This document shows positions 34,499 to 46,200 of a stretch of 64,000 bases of DNA, in pieces. Every line of letters begins with the position of its first letter. Positions within the stretch are counted from its first letter, which is position 1. The position numbers and the translations under genes are program-made. The DNA is from Parelaphostrongylus tenuis. Its lineage: Eukaryota > Nematoda > Chromadorea > Rhabditida > Metastrongylidae. The stretch is from positions 434,001 through 498,000 of the forward strand of contig JAHQIW010005386.1 of the NCBI GenBank assembly GCA_019055375.1, given 5' to 3'. Below the pieces are notes generated by a model, which was not told the DNA's origin, did no database searches, and saw only the letters and a program-made list of their open reading frames with translations.

Positions 34499-37400
34499 GA
34501 ATGGCCTGAGCTTGAAAATGGGCGTTGTGCACTCTTTTTCTCCGGAATTTCGTTGTATCTATTTTTTCTTTAATTTTGAGTACTTTTTTCCACTCTAGTT
34601 AGGTACTTTTTTCTTCAGGATCCTTTATTTTTAAATAAAATGTACACCGCTCCTATCTATGGAATTCTAGAGGACGTAGAAGTTATGGAGACACGGAAAG
34701 TATGCGCGATTAACCGTAATATTAAACGTCAATGTCAGGAATTCCGAAAATCGACTCGTACCTCTTTCATAGGCGTTCTAACCCTACGTCTTGATTTTAA
34801 TGCACATTTCAATTTTGTCTTGATAACAGATGTTCCGATAGGCTCTGATCTGAAAATGGCCACGATCGTTAAAAGACAACTCATTTATTTACTTCATTCG
34901 CTTGATTTTTCACTAGCGTTCATGCTTGGCCCACGCTACTACTTCTGAAACACTTGTTGTTACACCATATTCGCAATTCAATCTAATTTCCATTGGTTGC
35001 ACCATGAGACGACCACTATTCCTACCACAAGGTTGCTTTCATCTCTACCCACATAATCCGTTGTAACCCTCTCCTGCGAATGAGAACGCATCAAATAATC
35101 TTGATTATTTTCTCCCAAATACTAGAATGTCATGTTGAGAAAACTACGAGTATTATCTTTACACTATAAATACAATATCTTCTCTATGAATAATATCTCA
35201 TATAGCTCCATTTCCTATTTTCATAGTGCAAAAGCAAAAGCTTTGATAGTCGCTTGAAAAATAAATAGATTTAAGAAACTTCAAACATGCGAGGAATTTT
35301 CACATAAGCCGGTGACATCTTTTACTAAGGTCAGTTTTAAGCTGAGAGTTATAATGTTATGATAATGGCGTTTTGCCACTCTTGAATTTCCCGTGTGAGT
35401 TAATCCAGACATTTAAATTTGAATTTTTCTAGGAAAACTCCTCTGTCGCTGGCAGCGAGGTTCATAAATCCTTTCCATCTTGGTCGTCGTTTCGCAAGGT
35501 GTTGCACGCTCCTTTGAGAATCACATTGCTACGGATGATTTGTTTATAATAGAAGCGATGGATTTCATTTGTGCCTAGTTTTGCAAACTTCTTTACACTC
35601 TCCTTTCACTTTCCTCTTCCACATCAAAACAACTCAAAGTGTATTTAATGCATCATCTGCAATTAGATGACGGCATCAGTTTTGAGAAGATATATAACTG
35701 ATTGCAACTTTTCAAATATTTTGTTGATATAGTTTCTTTTTGTCGTTTCAGTGGCAAGGATTATTTGAATGAATGCCATATAGTCGCTTTCTGTGAGCCC
35801 AAGGTGCTCCTGTCTCTAATAAATGCCCTGAATTTTTGCTCATATTGCCTCCCATTTTTTCTTGCATTATCAGAGAAATTGTCATAAATATCCAGCATTT
35901 TATGGAGTTGTAAATTTATGAATCTGTGTGATACATAATGAAATGTTGTCGATTCTATTCTTTGGAGTTTTACTGTAAAATAGAAGGAAAGCAATACAGC
36001 GAGTTACAGTTTTGCTTTTCTGAAGCTGTGTAACATAGGGGAGAATTTTGTCACATACTGTAAAAGCTTGGATTAATCCTTATATAAAGTCATGGTATAT
36101 GAGGAAAGAATTGCCAGTGACATAGAAGTAACATACTATACAAGCAGTTACAGAAACGAATTATGTGCTAGTATTTCATTTTCCCTATTACTAACAGTTT
36201 TCGCTTCGTTTGAGAATAAATCCTCCGAAAATATCGAAATTGCTGCAAAATGTTGTTCTTGTGCAAGTGTCAATATAAAGTAAACTCGTAGACAAGGTGT
36301 TCAACGGAATGAAAGTGTGCTGAATGCGTGAATTGCGCTTATGGAACGAGTAATCGCTATCTAGGGTGCTCGTTGACGCAGCCCAGATTCCTTCTCACTG
36401 AACTTTTTCGGAGATTCTTCTAAAAGTACACGAAACTAGATTCCGCCACCTTGATATCCTTAGTGTTCTGTCATATCCCGGTCACTGACTCTGTTATCTT
36501 TCGTCACTAAGAGTTTCAGTTTTCGCTCGTTTTCGTGTCTATTTTGAAGCGACTTGCCGACATGTTCTATTTTTTGGGCACCAATCATTGTAATTATTTG
36601 TGCTACAAAATAACTTCACGTCGCCTTCATGCAGTTTCAGCTTATCACCAAGGGGTTTTTTAGTCTAATAAACTCTTGATTATCATTAATATATGTATGT
36701 AGGATCATAATAGTCGAATAATTCCAACGTTGAACTTTAGCCTCGTGGATTAATGAGCAGCTTAAATTTCACGTATGAAAGTGACAATATCGCAATGAAC
36801 AGGTGGTTTTCTAATTTATTAATATTTAAATAATCTAGATCAATTGGATTGTATTTTCTAACAATTCCGAAAGACCAAACATCAAATCTTGAGTAATCGC
36901 CTATAGACGAGTATTTCTACAGTGCATTCCCGCGTCTTCATTGAGAGACCAACAGCTGTCGATGGCCGGTCCGTCTATTCTAAAGGAAAAACCCGTTGCG
37001 ACGATATCTTTGGTTCATTGTCTCGTCTACGAAGTCCACCACATCACTGATCGCTTTACTGCTGAAATCATTTGACAGATTCTTTCTCATAGACGTTATC
37101 TGGCAGCCATTTCCTTTTTGGACTGTTCTTTTTCGAGCTAACACTTTTGGCAGAAACTAATTTACGTGATGCTCAAATAACTACACAAATTATCGAATCT
37201 TTACACTTGAAAGATTTTAATAAATGACTTTTTCTTCAGAGGTCTGTTCTATTTTACATCTCTACTTATTAGCGAGCGAGTCACACAACGTAGTACCGTT
37301 GATGGAAGCTTTATCTTTCACTCCTCAATAATTCATTCATTTCAGTTATCCTGTTATTTATTCGCTAGTAGACACAGTGACTAGCTAACATAATACACCG

Positions 37401-38230
37401 TAGTCCAGAATGGTACCATTTCAATAATAAACCTTGACGCGGCGAACTGGTTTCTTGGATCATCGCTGCACTGTTCTGCTCACAAGGTTGGAAAAAGGTT
37501 TGAAAAAGGCGTAAGAAGCCAAAAATTGATTATGAAAGGTCACATATGCCGTGCTTATAAAAACTAGTACACGTGATGTAAGGTGTGAGTTAAATGCTAC
37601 TTCTTATGAGAGAGTGTTCGACATTATAGTCCATTGACGACTTTCTCTGATTGTTTTTCAGCAGCATAGGAACCAATAAGCTAATGCTTTTGTACTCCCA
37701 CGATCCATGATGATCGTCTAAAAATGCCGAATTGGAACGAAAGCATGCCACAAACATCGTTTTCATTATCAAGATTGACCTCACATTAACTTGTCGTGCT
37801 TTGTGATTACAAATCAGCCCACAAGTCATTTTCAAGGCCAAATATTCAAATATTAAATAACTTTTGAAAAGCCACTAGTGCAACATAAAAGCATTGTCTG
37901 ATGGGGATCTTAGCAGAGGACTGTGATCATATACCACTTCATATTCGCACATTACAAACGATCCATTACTTAGCGAGCGACAAAGACTCGTTATATTTCG
38001 CAACCGTCGTGGCCGGTTTTCGGCCACCATCGTTGGTCAGTGATTTATCACTACACGTCCAGATCTGAACTTCCTTATCAATTTATAAACAATAATAAAA
38101 AGAAGCTGCATCATTTCTGCCGTCATTTTTTCTATTCGTTAGAGTTTTACTGTATACAATTTTCAAAAGTGCTACATCACTGTTTCATTACATGAAAATC
38201 TTCGTGGGAAGAGTTTTCCACTCAGAATCA
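34499..38230. other. Intergenic, weak coding-like pieces only
   Basis: No firm gene. Minus-strand frames with plausible peptides occur at 35994-35761 (MLDIYDNFSDNARKNGRQYE) and about 37100-36970 (SKAISDVVDFVDETMNQRY). They might be exons of the minus-strand gene that begins at 38564, but no donor/acceptor pair could be fixed. ORFs at 34640-34948, 35702-35887, 36092-36283 and 37841-37590 lack support. No repeat family of this window was recognised here. Confidence 0.35.
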
Positions 38231-38360
38231 CCCGTATCACCTGTCATCCCGTTAATCGTCGAGTGATTTGAGAGGGCATCAGTCAGACTTTTTCTCCCCA
38301 TTGTGCGAAAAAGTATCCTAGTGAATTGCTGCACGAAGTTAACTCAGCGAAGTATCATAC

Positions 38361-38564
38361 CTTCCTTCGAGGCTTTTCATAAAGAAATCGCACCGTCGGG
38401 TCGAGTGGTCTTATCGTATAGCGTTTGACATCCTGAGCAATGATTTTTACGTTTAGGCCAGATAGCCGATAATCTCCGCTTGGAAATTTTTTTTCAATAA
38501 TGTCATGATTCTCCAACTCTTGATTCTCATCTATGGAAGCTGGCGCGAACCTTTTTTGACACAT
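38361..38564 (-). CDS. First exon of an unidentified minus-strand gene
   Basis: ATG at 38564, eight nt after a TTTCATCAG acceptor suited to spliced-leader addition. It gives 68 codons ending at an AAG|GTATGA donor in phase 0. The peptide is charged and soluble: MCQKRFAPASIDENQELE, later DYRLSGLNVKIIAQDVKRY and DPTVRFLYEKPRRK. There is no signal peptide or membrane segment. The next open stretch (38328-38236, MGRKSLTDALSNHSTING) would fit in phase but only across a 32-nt intron, unusually short. Family not recognised. Confidence 0.5.
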
Positions 38565-38599
38565 TGTATTTCTGATGAAATAATGTCATCCTTCATTTT

Positions 38600-38720
38600 G
38601 AAAATTGTGCTACTCGAGGGAGGTTGGGCGGTAACCGGGTGGATAGTGAAGCTCTAAGCGGCTCCAGGCGGGCTCGATCCCCTACCCCCGAAACTCCACA
38701 AAAAAGGCTCACAGAACTTC
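38600..38720 (-). repeat. Possible tRNA-like relic
   Basis: GCGGGCTCGATCCCCTAC resembles a B-box and T-arm, with GGCGGTAACCGGGTGG upstream as a loose A-box (this is the plus-strand reading; orientation is uncertain). A similar ACGGGCTCGATCCCCTTATC occurs at about 45074. Only these short stretches are shared. Confidence 0.2.
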
Positions 38721-38830
38721 TAGCTTGATTAATCTTGTGATTCCGGCCTATTGAATCGAATGATAGAAGTTTCGGTATCCGCATACTGAAACGACTATAG
38801 TATTAGTCAAATATTGGATTAGCAGTAATT

Positions 38831-39203
38831 TTCCGTACTTTTTCATTTTTGTTGATTAATTTTCATGCATTTGAATTTCTGTTTTTGGTGTCGTATAGAC
38901 CAGCTTCTCGCCGTTATTTTGTTATGTAACACTCGTGCATTTGTTTTGAGACGGAATTGTCCCCGAGAGCAAAAACGATTGTTGATGCTATACGAGGAAT
39001 GCGTTCCAAAGCAGCACTTGAACCCAGACGATACTCGTGTACTATCAACAATCGTTTTTGCTCTCAGGACAGCTCCATCTCAAAACAAATGTTTAAGTGT
39101 TATATATCAAAATAACCGCGAAGCTGCTCTAATCGATAGCAAAAACAAAAACTCAAATGCATGGAAAATTATCAATGAGACGAAAATGTCGGAAAAATTT
39201 CTT
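38831..39203. mobile_element. Palindromic mariner-derived element, copy 2
   Basis: Left end TTCCGTACTTTTTCATTTTT and TTTTCATGCATTTGAATTTC; right end ACTCAAATGCATGGAAAATT and ACGAAAATGTCGGAAAAATT. The inner arms hold AGCAAAAACGATTGTTGATG and its inverse ATCAACAATCGTTTTTGCTC. These encode the start of the same mariner helix-turn-helix as the 8.5-9.2 kb element. Arms are about 160-170 bp. Confidence 0.75.
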
Positions 39204-39507
39204 GTTAACCCAACAAAATGAAGGAAAGAAATTATGCTACTCAACTTATTGATGAGTAAAATCCATAATACTACATCATTTGATATTTGTTAAGGACTAC
39301 TCTGCATTCAGAACTATTTCCTTAGAATCTCTTTTTTCTTTTTTTTCCTTAGAACTTTTTCGACACTTCGTAACTCTTTTGCTCGGCGCTCTCCTGATTT
39401 GTAGAAAAAATGTCGCCTTACACCTAAGTGAAGTTCTCATTCGCTTGCTATATTTTCCTTGTTTCAAACAGCCATTAATTCCTCATTGAAGCTATATACA
39501 ATTATAT

Positions 39508-40037
39508 CTCGAGTGCTTTGTGTAGACCACGCTCAAATTTCAGTATATCCTTTCATCATTATTTGAGCCAACATGTCATGTGGTCTGATAAGGGCTCTTG
39601 TACAGCCCGCGACACGGGTTTCGTCCTTGCAGACTCATCAGCCGGGCAGAACCCGTCGTCAGACGACAGGAGCCCTTGCCAGACCACATGACATGTTGGC
39701 TCAAATAATGATGGAAAGGATATATTGAAATTTGAGCGTAAACTAAACAAAGCACTCGAGATATAGGTATAATTATGATAGAATTACAAGCCAATGAGCA
39801 ATCGAGTGCACAACACTCTGTGTTAGGTGAATGTTTCACTTGACATAGAGTGTAAAGCGTACGTCGTCGATGACTCTCTATAAGGCATGTGTAAGGCTCC
39901 TGAGAGAACTGACTATAAAAAGATCGACAGACACGGGTTCTGCCCGGCTGATGAGTCTGTAAGGACGAAACACGTGTCTCGGGCTGTAGAAGAGCCCTTA
40001 CCAGACCACATGACATGTTGGCTCAAATAATGATGAA
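39508..40037. mobile_element. Fold-back MITE, family A copies 4 and 5 in tandem
   Basis: 39508-39768 is a compact hairpin: TCGAGTGCTTTGTGTAGACC tail, GAGCCAACATGTCATGTGGT arm, CAGACTCATCAGCCGGGCAG, then a short loop and the inverse arm with its tail. 39776-40037 repeats the family middle (ACAACACTCTGTGTTAGGTG, ACATAGAGTGTAAAG) and then a full right arm (ACCAGACCACATGACATGTT). The right arms of the two are nearly identical, suggesting insertion of one into the other or recombination. Confidence 0.8.
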
Positions 40038-40239
40038 AGGCTATATACAATTCTAAGTACTGCGATGTTCCATGCGTTCACTTGTTGTAAATATATTGTT
40101 CCTGTTTGGAAAATTTAGCTATTTCGATATTAGTGATGGCGGATTGCTCGAGGGTTTTTGTTCGAATATCCTATCGAGTTTAGCTTAGTAAATATTCACT
40201 TTTGGATATCCTTTCATGTGAGCTAAAAATCCACCTGCT

Positions 40240-40249
40240 GCTTTTTCAG
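40240..40249 (+). promoter_or_regulatory. Probable spliced-leader acceptor of AGMO
   Basis: GCTTTTTCAG at 40240-40249 stands 28 nt before the proposed AGMO start codon. Trans-splicing here would give a short leader. That leader contains an upstream out-of-frame ATG (40268) opening a 12-codon ORF that overlaps the main start. Confidence 0.5.
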
Positions 40250-40277
40250 TGATCGCTTCCAGAGTCAATGCAAACCT

Positions 40278-43200
40278 ATGAACGAGACGTGGATTCAAAT
40301 CGCTGACAACGTCTCCACCACGACGACTATCAAGCCGTTCATCGATCGCATTTTCTCGAATACCTCACTAGGTCATCGTCTACTTGAAAGGTCTCCCAGA
40401 CGAGTTACACTATTACCTGAACAAAACTGATCTATGTCAGAAATCTCGTGTTTTTTATTCGCAGACAATTCAATTCACTCTATGGAAAACGATCCTATAC
40501 CTCACAAATTTTTTCATGAGAGGAAACTAATAAGCTTCTGGTAAAGGTCCAGTCTGCCAATATAATAAGAAGAATGTTTTAAAAAGTCGCATACGAACTC
40601 ATTATAGTCCTCTTTGACGAGTAATTGAAGTAAACGGCCTCATTTGTTAGACACACCATCGCTTATCATGAAGGCAGAAAACCCTTATGCCATTCACTTT
40701 TTGATTATTTTTTGTGAATAATTCACCCATTTCATGAAATTTCCGGAAGTTAAAAACGTTATGCAGTAACTATCTTATCTCATACAGTTGTTACGACGAT
40801 ACGATGCAGTAAATAAGCTACAATTTAATTAAAAATAACTATGGTAGGAGAAGGCGAATTTTGAAAGAATCAGAACCACTTATAAGTGAAGTGCCCGATG
40901 TCAGGAAACTGAATTATCCTCATATTGTGGATCGACTCAGTGACAACTTTAGGAACAACTTTCTAAGACTCACGTACTTTATAATATAACTTCTCTATCA
41001 TGCAATATCTGCAATTTTATTCAAATCTTCTTCTCCGTTTACTTTCTAGATTAACGCTTGTCAACCTTCGACATGCTTTCTATCTGATCTCGCCATATGA
41101 AACTGCAGTGCCAACATTGGATCAGGTCCCTAATTACAACTGTGAGGTACATCACTGTTTGAATTACTTGAATACTGAGTGGCTTAGTCCCACGAAAAAT
41201 CACCGGCCTACAGTCTGTGATATACTGGTAATCTGCTGACTAAGCATAATTTTCTTTAGCTGACGCCTCGAGTTAGTCGATTGTAATTCGAATGACGATA
41301 TCCCAGTTTACGACCGGCTTCCCATAAGAACGGTGTCATGCTTGAGAAAACCGCACTTTTCGCTGAACAGGTGATTGAATGCATATGCGGCCTCTACAAT
41401 GACCCGCGATGGCCTCCCGCTGTACCGAGTTAGTGCTTCTTATCCTCCCGAAGAAGTCTGCGACCAATCTGGTACCAATTTATCGACCCCGGAAGGATGG
41501 ATGGTTTGGTTAGCCATGAGCGCGAGATCGAACCATTGATCTTGTGCGCCACGCAGAGCACTAACCACTGCACCACATGCGCTCTAGCTTTCGCCTAGAG
41601 TCATACCAACGGCTCTCTAATTTCCGTGGTTGCAAAGGACACTATGTCTATCAAGGAGAATATATCTGGGTTCGGTAGGCAACCTCTAGTTATCGTATGG
41701 GCCCACTATGCATTTAATCACCTCGGGATGCCACGAATGGACTCAATGTTGGGCGAATTCCTCAGTCATTGGTCAATTCAACAAGTTGCATTGTTGTTCT
41801 TAATTCCAATATATACATACATATATATGTATATATTTCTATATGCCTGAAATGTCTATATTTAGGTATCAACGTGGTGGGTAGTATTCATTGTTGTGGA
41901 ATTTCTAATCCTTGGAATATCTGGCCATCATGATCGATTTGCTCTCAATGACTCAATCACGTCGATTTGCGCCGGAATGCTCAGTCAATGCTTCAAGTGA
42001 GTGGTCATAATCCGATGTGGACATTCGGCAATTTTTATGAGCAAGCATGTGGAGAAGCAATTGATAATAGAACTGCAAATCGCCACTGTAATAGTTTTGC
42101 TTCCAGGTTTGGCGGAAGGACAGTAGCGATTTTCCTCTATATTTTCATTTGGAACAATTTCCGACTACTAGATCTGCCTTGGGACTGTCCGTGGACATGG
42201 ATTCTTTGTCTCGTTTCCCAGGATTTCATGTATTATCTTGGACATCGAGCTGTACATGGTATTTATTTTATTAGGTCTTCTCGTAAGCTTTGGAACTAAA
42301 GCTTCAAACTCCAAATTTATTAACCAGAAGTAATTAAAAATTCTCAATAGCACTACCAAAGTATGTGCTTTAAAAGCAAAGTATATACCTTTAAGAAAGA
42401 TAGCTATTTTATCTTCAGCAACACCGAACAAAAAAAGATTCTCCTTCAGATTTTTGATAACTCGATGCCATGATGTCACAGAAATGTACGATTCAACCTT
42501 TTGAAGAAAAGGCCTTTTCTCTTCTTTCTCTCCAGACTATTAGTGATCATTTAATATCTTAAATCTCGTGGATTCAAGAACTTTACTAGTTTTCCGAAAA
42601 CGCTCCACTATTGCGCTGTAGCAGCGAAAATAATGTTGAGTTTCACACTCGGGGCGCACAATCGCGAGCATCCTCGTTATTTATTCGAAGGCTTTTCAGC
42701 CGTTTTATAGGAACTGGAAGATTTTACATAATTGAATTGCAGAGGAAAACATTATTCTCTCGCTGATGGCGCATACTTTGAATAGTGTTATTGAGCAATA
42801 AAGGCTATTTCCAGTTAATGAATTTGGTGATTAGTGCTTATGTATCAAAACTTATGGGAAGAATTAAAAATTATTTAGCAATGAGTGATTTGAAGTTCCT
42901 TCATTCGCTAACACAGCGACAATATAATTCATGTCACCGAATGTTCAAATGCTGTATTACTCTTACTGATCCAATTCTAGAGGCAGGATTCTTTTGGGGT
43001 CTTCACACTATCCATCATAGTTCTGAATACTACAATTTCTCCACAGCACTTCGTCAAGCTGCTATTCAAGACGCTGGTCTTGCAATTTATGATGTCCTGC
43101 AGGTTCGTCTGCACTAAAAGTTGATGTCGCTTATTCAGTTCATTTTGGCGCCAAGGATTTTTTCCCCATTTTTACAAAGCGCACAGAGAATTTGTGTTGA

Positions 43201-46200
43201 ATGCTATTTTTCATTTTTACTTCACAAGTAGTCTCAGAACTAGATTGAAATAGCTCTGAAAAACCTACACATAATAAGAAAGCTGCAACTTCAAGGCAAC
43301 CTGTCACTATGGCTTTATATTGACCCCGCTCGGAAACAGTAATAATCTGATAATCTAATAACATGCTTTGGGCCTTTTGTGAGATCGGTATGGTTCATAT
43401 GCAATGCTAGACGGCTCCTGTTTCGCCCTTTCAGGCTCATCAGTAGCAGAGTGCCTTTCAGTTCAGTTGATTCCTTGCAGAAAAATCGTCTCTACTTATA
43501 AAGAAATCGACGCCGAATTATTTGAATCAGCACATGTCGTGCTACAAAATCTCCCGACATTGTAGTGATCACAGTCGGAGCGCTTGTGGCTGCTAGGCGA
43601 AACACGTGTCTAGTACCGTATAAGTGCCATACCAGACCTAACAAAAGACTTAGAACATCTTACAGATTATCAGATTATCACACTCAAATTTACGACTATT
43701 CTAAAAAAGACAATTTCTAACTTAAAATTCTCTATAGGTGGAAATTCTTGAACTTCATTCTGTTACTGATGTTTTAATGTTTCTCTTATGAAACTATACA
43801 TAGAAATATACAGTGTCATATTTCTTGGTTTGCCTTGAATTGGATTTATGTCTAGCCTTAAATTAACTTTTATTTAATGCGTACAGAAAGCACAACCATT
43901 GAAATCAGGAAGCTGTGAACTATATTATCCATGATGTGATAAGAACGTGCGTGGTGTTTCAATAGCTGTAGGGCAGAAAGAGTAACTCCAGGTGTCAGTA
44001 AGAGATCGAATGCTAATTTTTGATAGTTGTGGCAGTTTAGAACCTCAAAACTCCATATTTTGTTAGAAGAAGCCGTATTCTACTGACCTGAAGGGTATGA
44101 TTCTCGAATACTTGCCTCGAAACTTTTTCAAATTTAAAATTGATTTAGAAACAAGCAAGAGACTGCAGATATCAGTGACACTTATAGACACAAACGTGTT
44201 TTGCTAGAAGAATATGGGCTTGTCAAACGCTTTTTTTTTCTGAAGCACCGTTATCAAAATATAGTCAGAAGAAACGTTTCATTTACCCAGAAAGAAAAGT
44301 AAGTACTTACTGAGAGCAACATCGGTAAAAATTTGCGAATTTCACTGATTTCTATCTTAGATAATGAAGCTCTCAAATAGTTGAGAAAATCTACGAAGCA
44401 AAATCAACTTGTATTGTTTAGTGTATTGCAAGTTGATAATGTTACTAAGGAGCGCATGTGGCGCAGTGGCTAGAGATGCTCTGCGTCGCATGCGAGGTCA
44501 ATGGTTCGATCTCACGCTCATGGCTACCAAACCATCCATCCCTCCGGGATCGGTAAATTGGTACCAGACAGGATAAGCAGCACTGACTCGATGCAGCGGG
44601 AGGCCACCGCGAGTCATTATGAAGGCCGGATATGCATTCAGTCACCTCCAGTGACGTTAAAAAGTGAAGACAGGTGCATAGAAGATCCTTCTGGGATTGA
44701 TCGACGCCAAGACTTCCATACTTTTCTCCTAACTCTACTAGCTTGTTTGTTTTTGCTAAAATCGACAATGATCAATAGTAGATGACGAATATCACCGCTG
44801 CCCGCTGTTGTCATGGATCTGTGTCTTAGAGGAAATCAGTGTGTCTTTTCAGGCGTTTTTTATTCCACCGCCAATCTTTCTCGTACATCGTTACTTCAGC
44901 GAAATTTTGCAATTTGTAATGCATACCAGTGTAAGTCTTCTTCGAATCGATTGCTTTCTATCACTTTCAAATATCTCTTTGATGCTAATCTAACTCGTAT
45001 AAATGTTGTTCGGAGGATGGGAATGGGGATAGGAGTGGTTAATGACGAAGGCCATCGAAAAACAAGGTACGGGCTCGATCCCCTTATCCAACGATCCTCT
45101 CCAATCACGTGGGACGCCTTAGCTCGGCAGGATCTCAGTGCAGACCGAGTAGCAGGAAATGATACAAGCACAAGGAGCACTGTGATCCGCGCAGTAGACA
45201 TAATTCTAGTCTCGTAAGCCGACAAATAGATGTTATTCAAATAAATTGCTTACAGTAGAGCACACTATGGAGGGTAGAAATTGAAAATTGAGTGGACTTT
45301 CACTGTAACTGGAGGTCCACAGACTTCTCGAGCTGTTTTTCGAAGCTTACAATCACTCTGTTTTTCTTTTTCAAATCCAGCAAATCTTATGCTGCTGTTT
45401 TCTACGTTTACTAAAGTTAGTATGAATGAACTTAAATTGAAGCCGCTGGTGGTTATCAAATAGGAGCTGGTTGGTGGACTACAGAATAATTCCATTAGTT
45501 GTCACTATCGTTCATAGAAACGTTCAAGCAGTCCATTTCACTGTCGACTTCCTGGAATGTGACTGATGTTTTCTGTTCATTTTCTATTTCAGCAAACATG
45601 TTAGCTTCCTTGTAATTTTTTTAAAATTCTGGATTTCAGTTAGTGGGAGATCTGGGACCATTGGGAATCGTATTCAACACACCATCGCATCATCGTGTTC
45701 ATCATGGTCGAAATCCCTACTGCATTGATAGAAACTATGGTGGCGTGTTCATCATATGGGATAAAGTAAGAATATTCAGAATTTGTAATGCATTTACTGC
45801 ATTTTTCGCAGTCTTGTGATATTTCAAAATAACTTAGAAGAATTGAGTGATAAGCAAAAACATGACTTCAGACGGGAGTTGAACCCGTCTTCCACCCATA
45901 CCTGGGCTCGTGCTACCACTACACCATCATGGCACATTTGCGCCTCTCATTCTTCAATATCTCTATGATAGGTTCAGCCATCAACCTTCAACAGGTTTGG
46001 TCGATATGTAGTGTCGCTTTATCAACACAGTTAAGCTGACAGCCTGGTATGTCATACTCAGAATTTTTAGCGATCATACTGTATTTTGCGCAGTGTTATA
46101 ACGCTTCTCATGTCAGCGTTTTTTAAAAATGGGCCACCAACAACATCGTGAACGAAGAATATCAACTACTTCATATTTGATGGTAGCACATCTCCATGTG

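Noticed and set aside
36900..37100. Kunitz-type inhibitor exon on the minus strand
   Set aside because: A short stretch has the CxxLxxDxGxC look, but the frame stops before the rest of the domain and no splice continues it.
39576..40016. 146-codon minus-strand ORF
   Set aside because: It spans the tandem family A MITEs; similar open frames occur in other copies because of the repeat arms.
42785..43117. 110-codon plus-strand ORF as a separate gene
   Set aside because: Only its last part (42981-43102) is coding, as AGMO exon 5; the start is intron sequence.
45866..45936. tRNA gene on the minus strand
   Set aside because: The T-arm is perfect but the acceptor strands do not pair and the same tail follows every copy, so it is a SINE.
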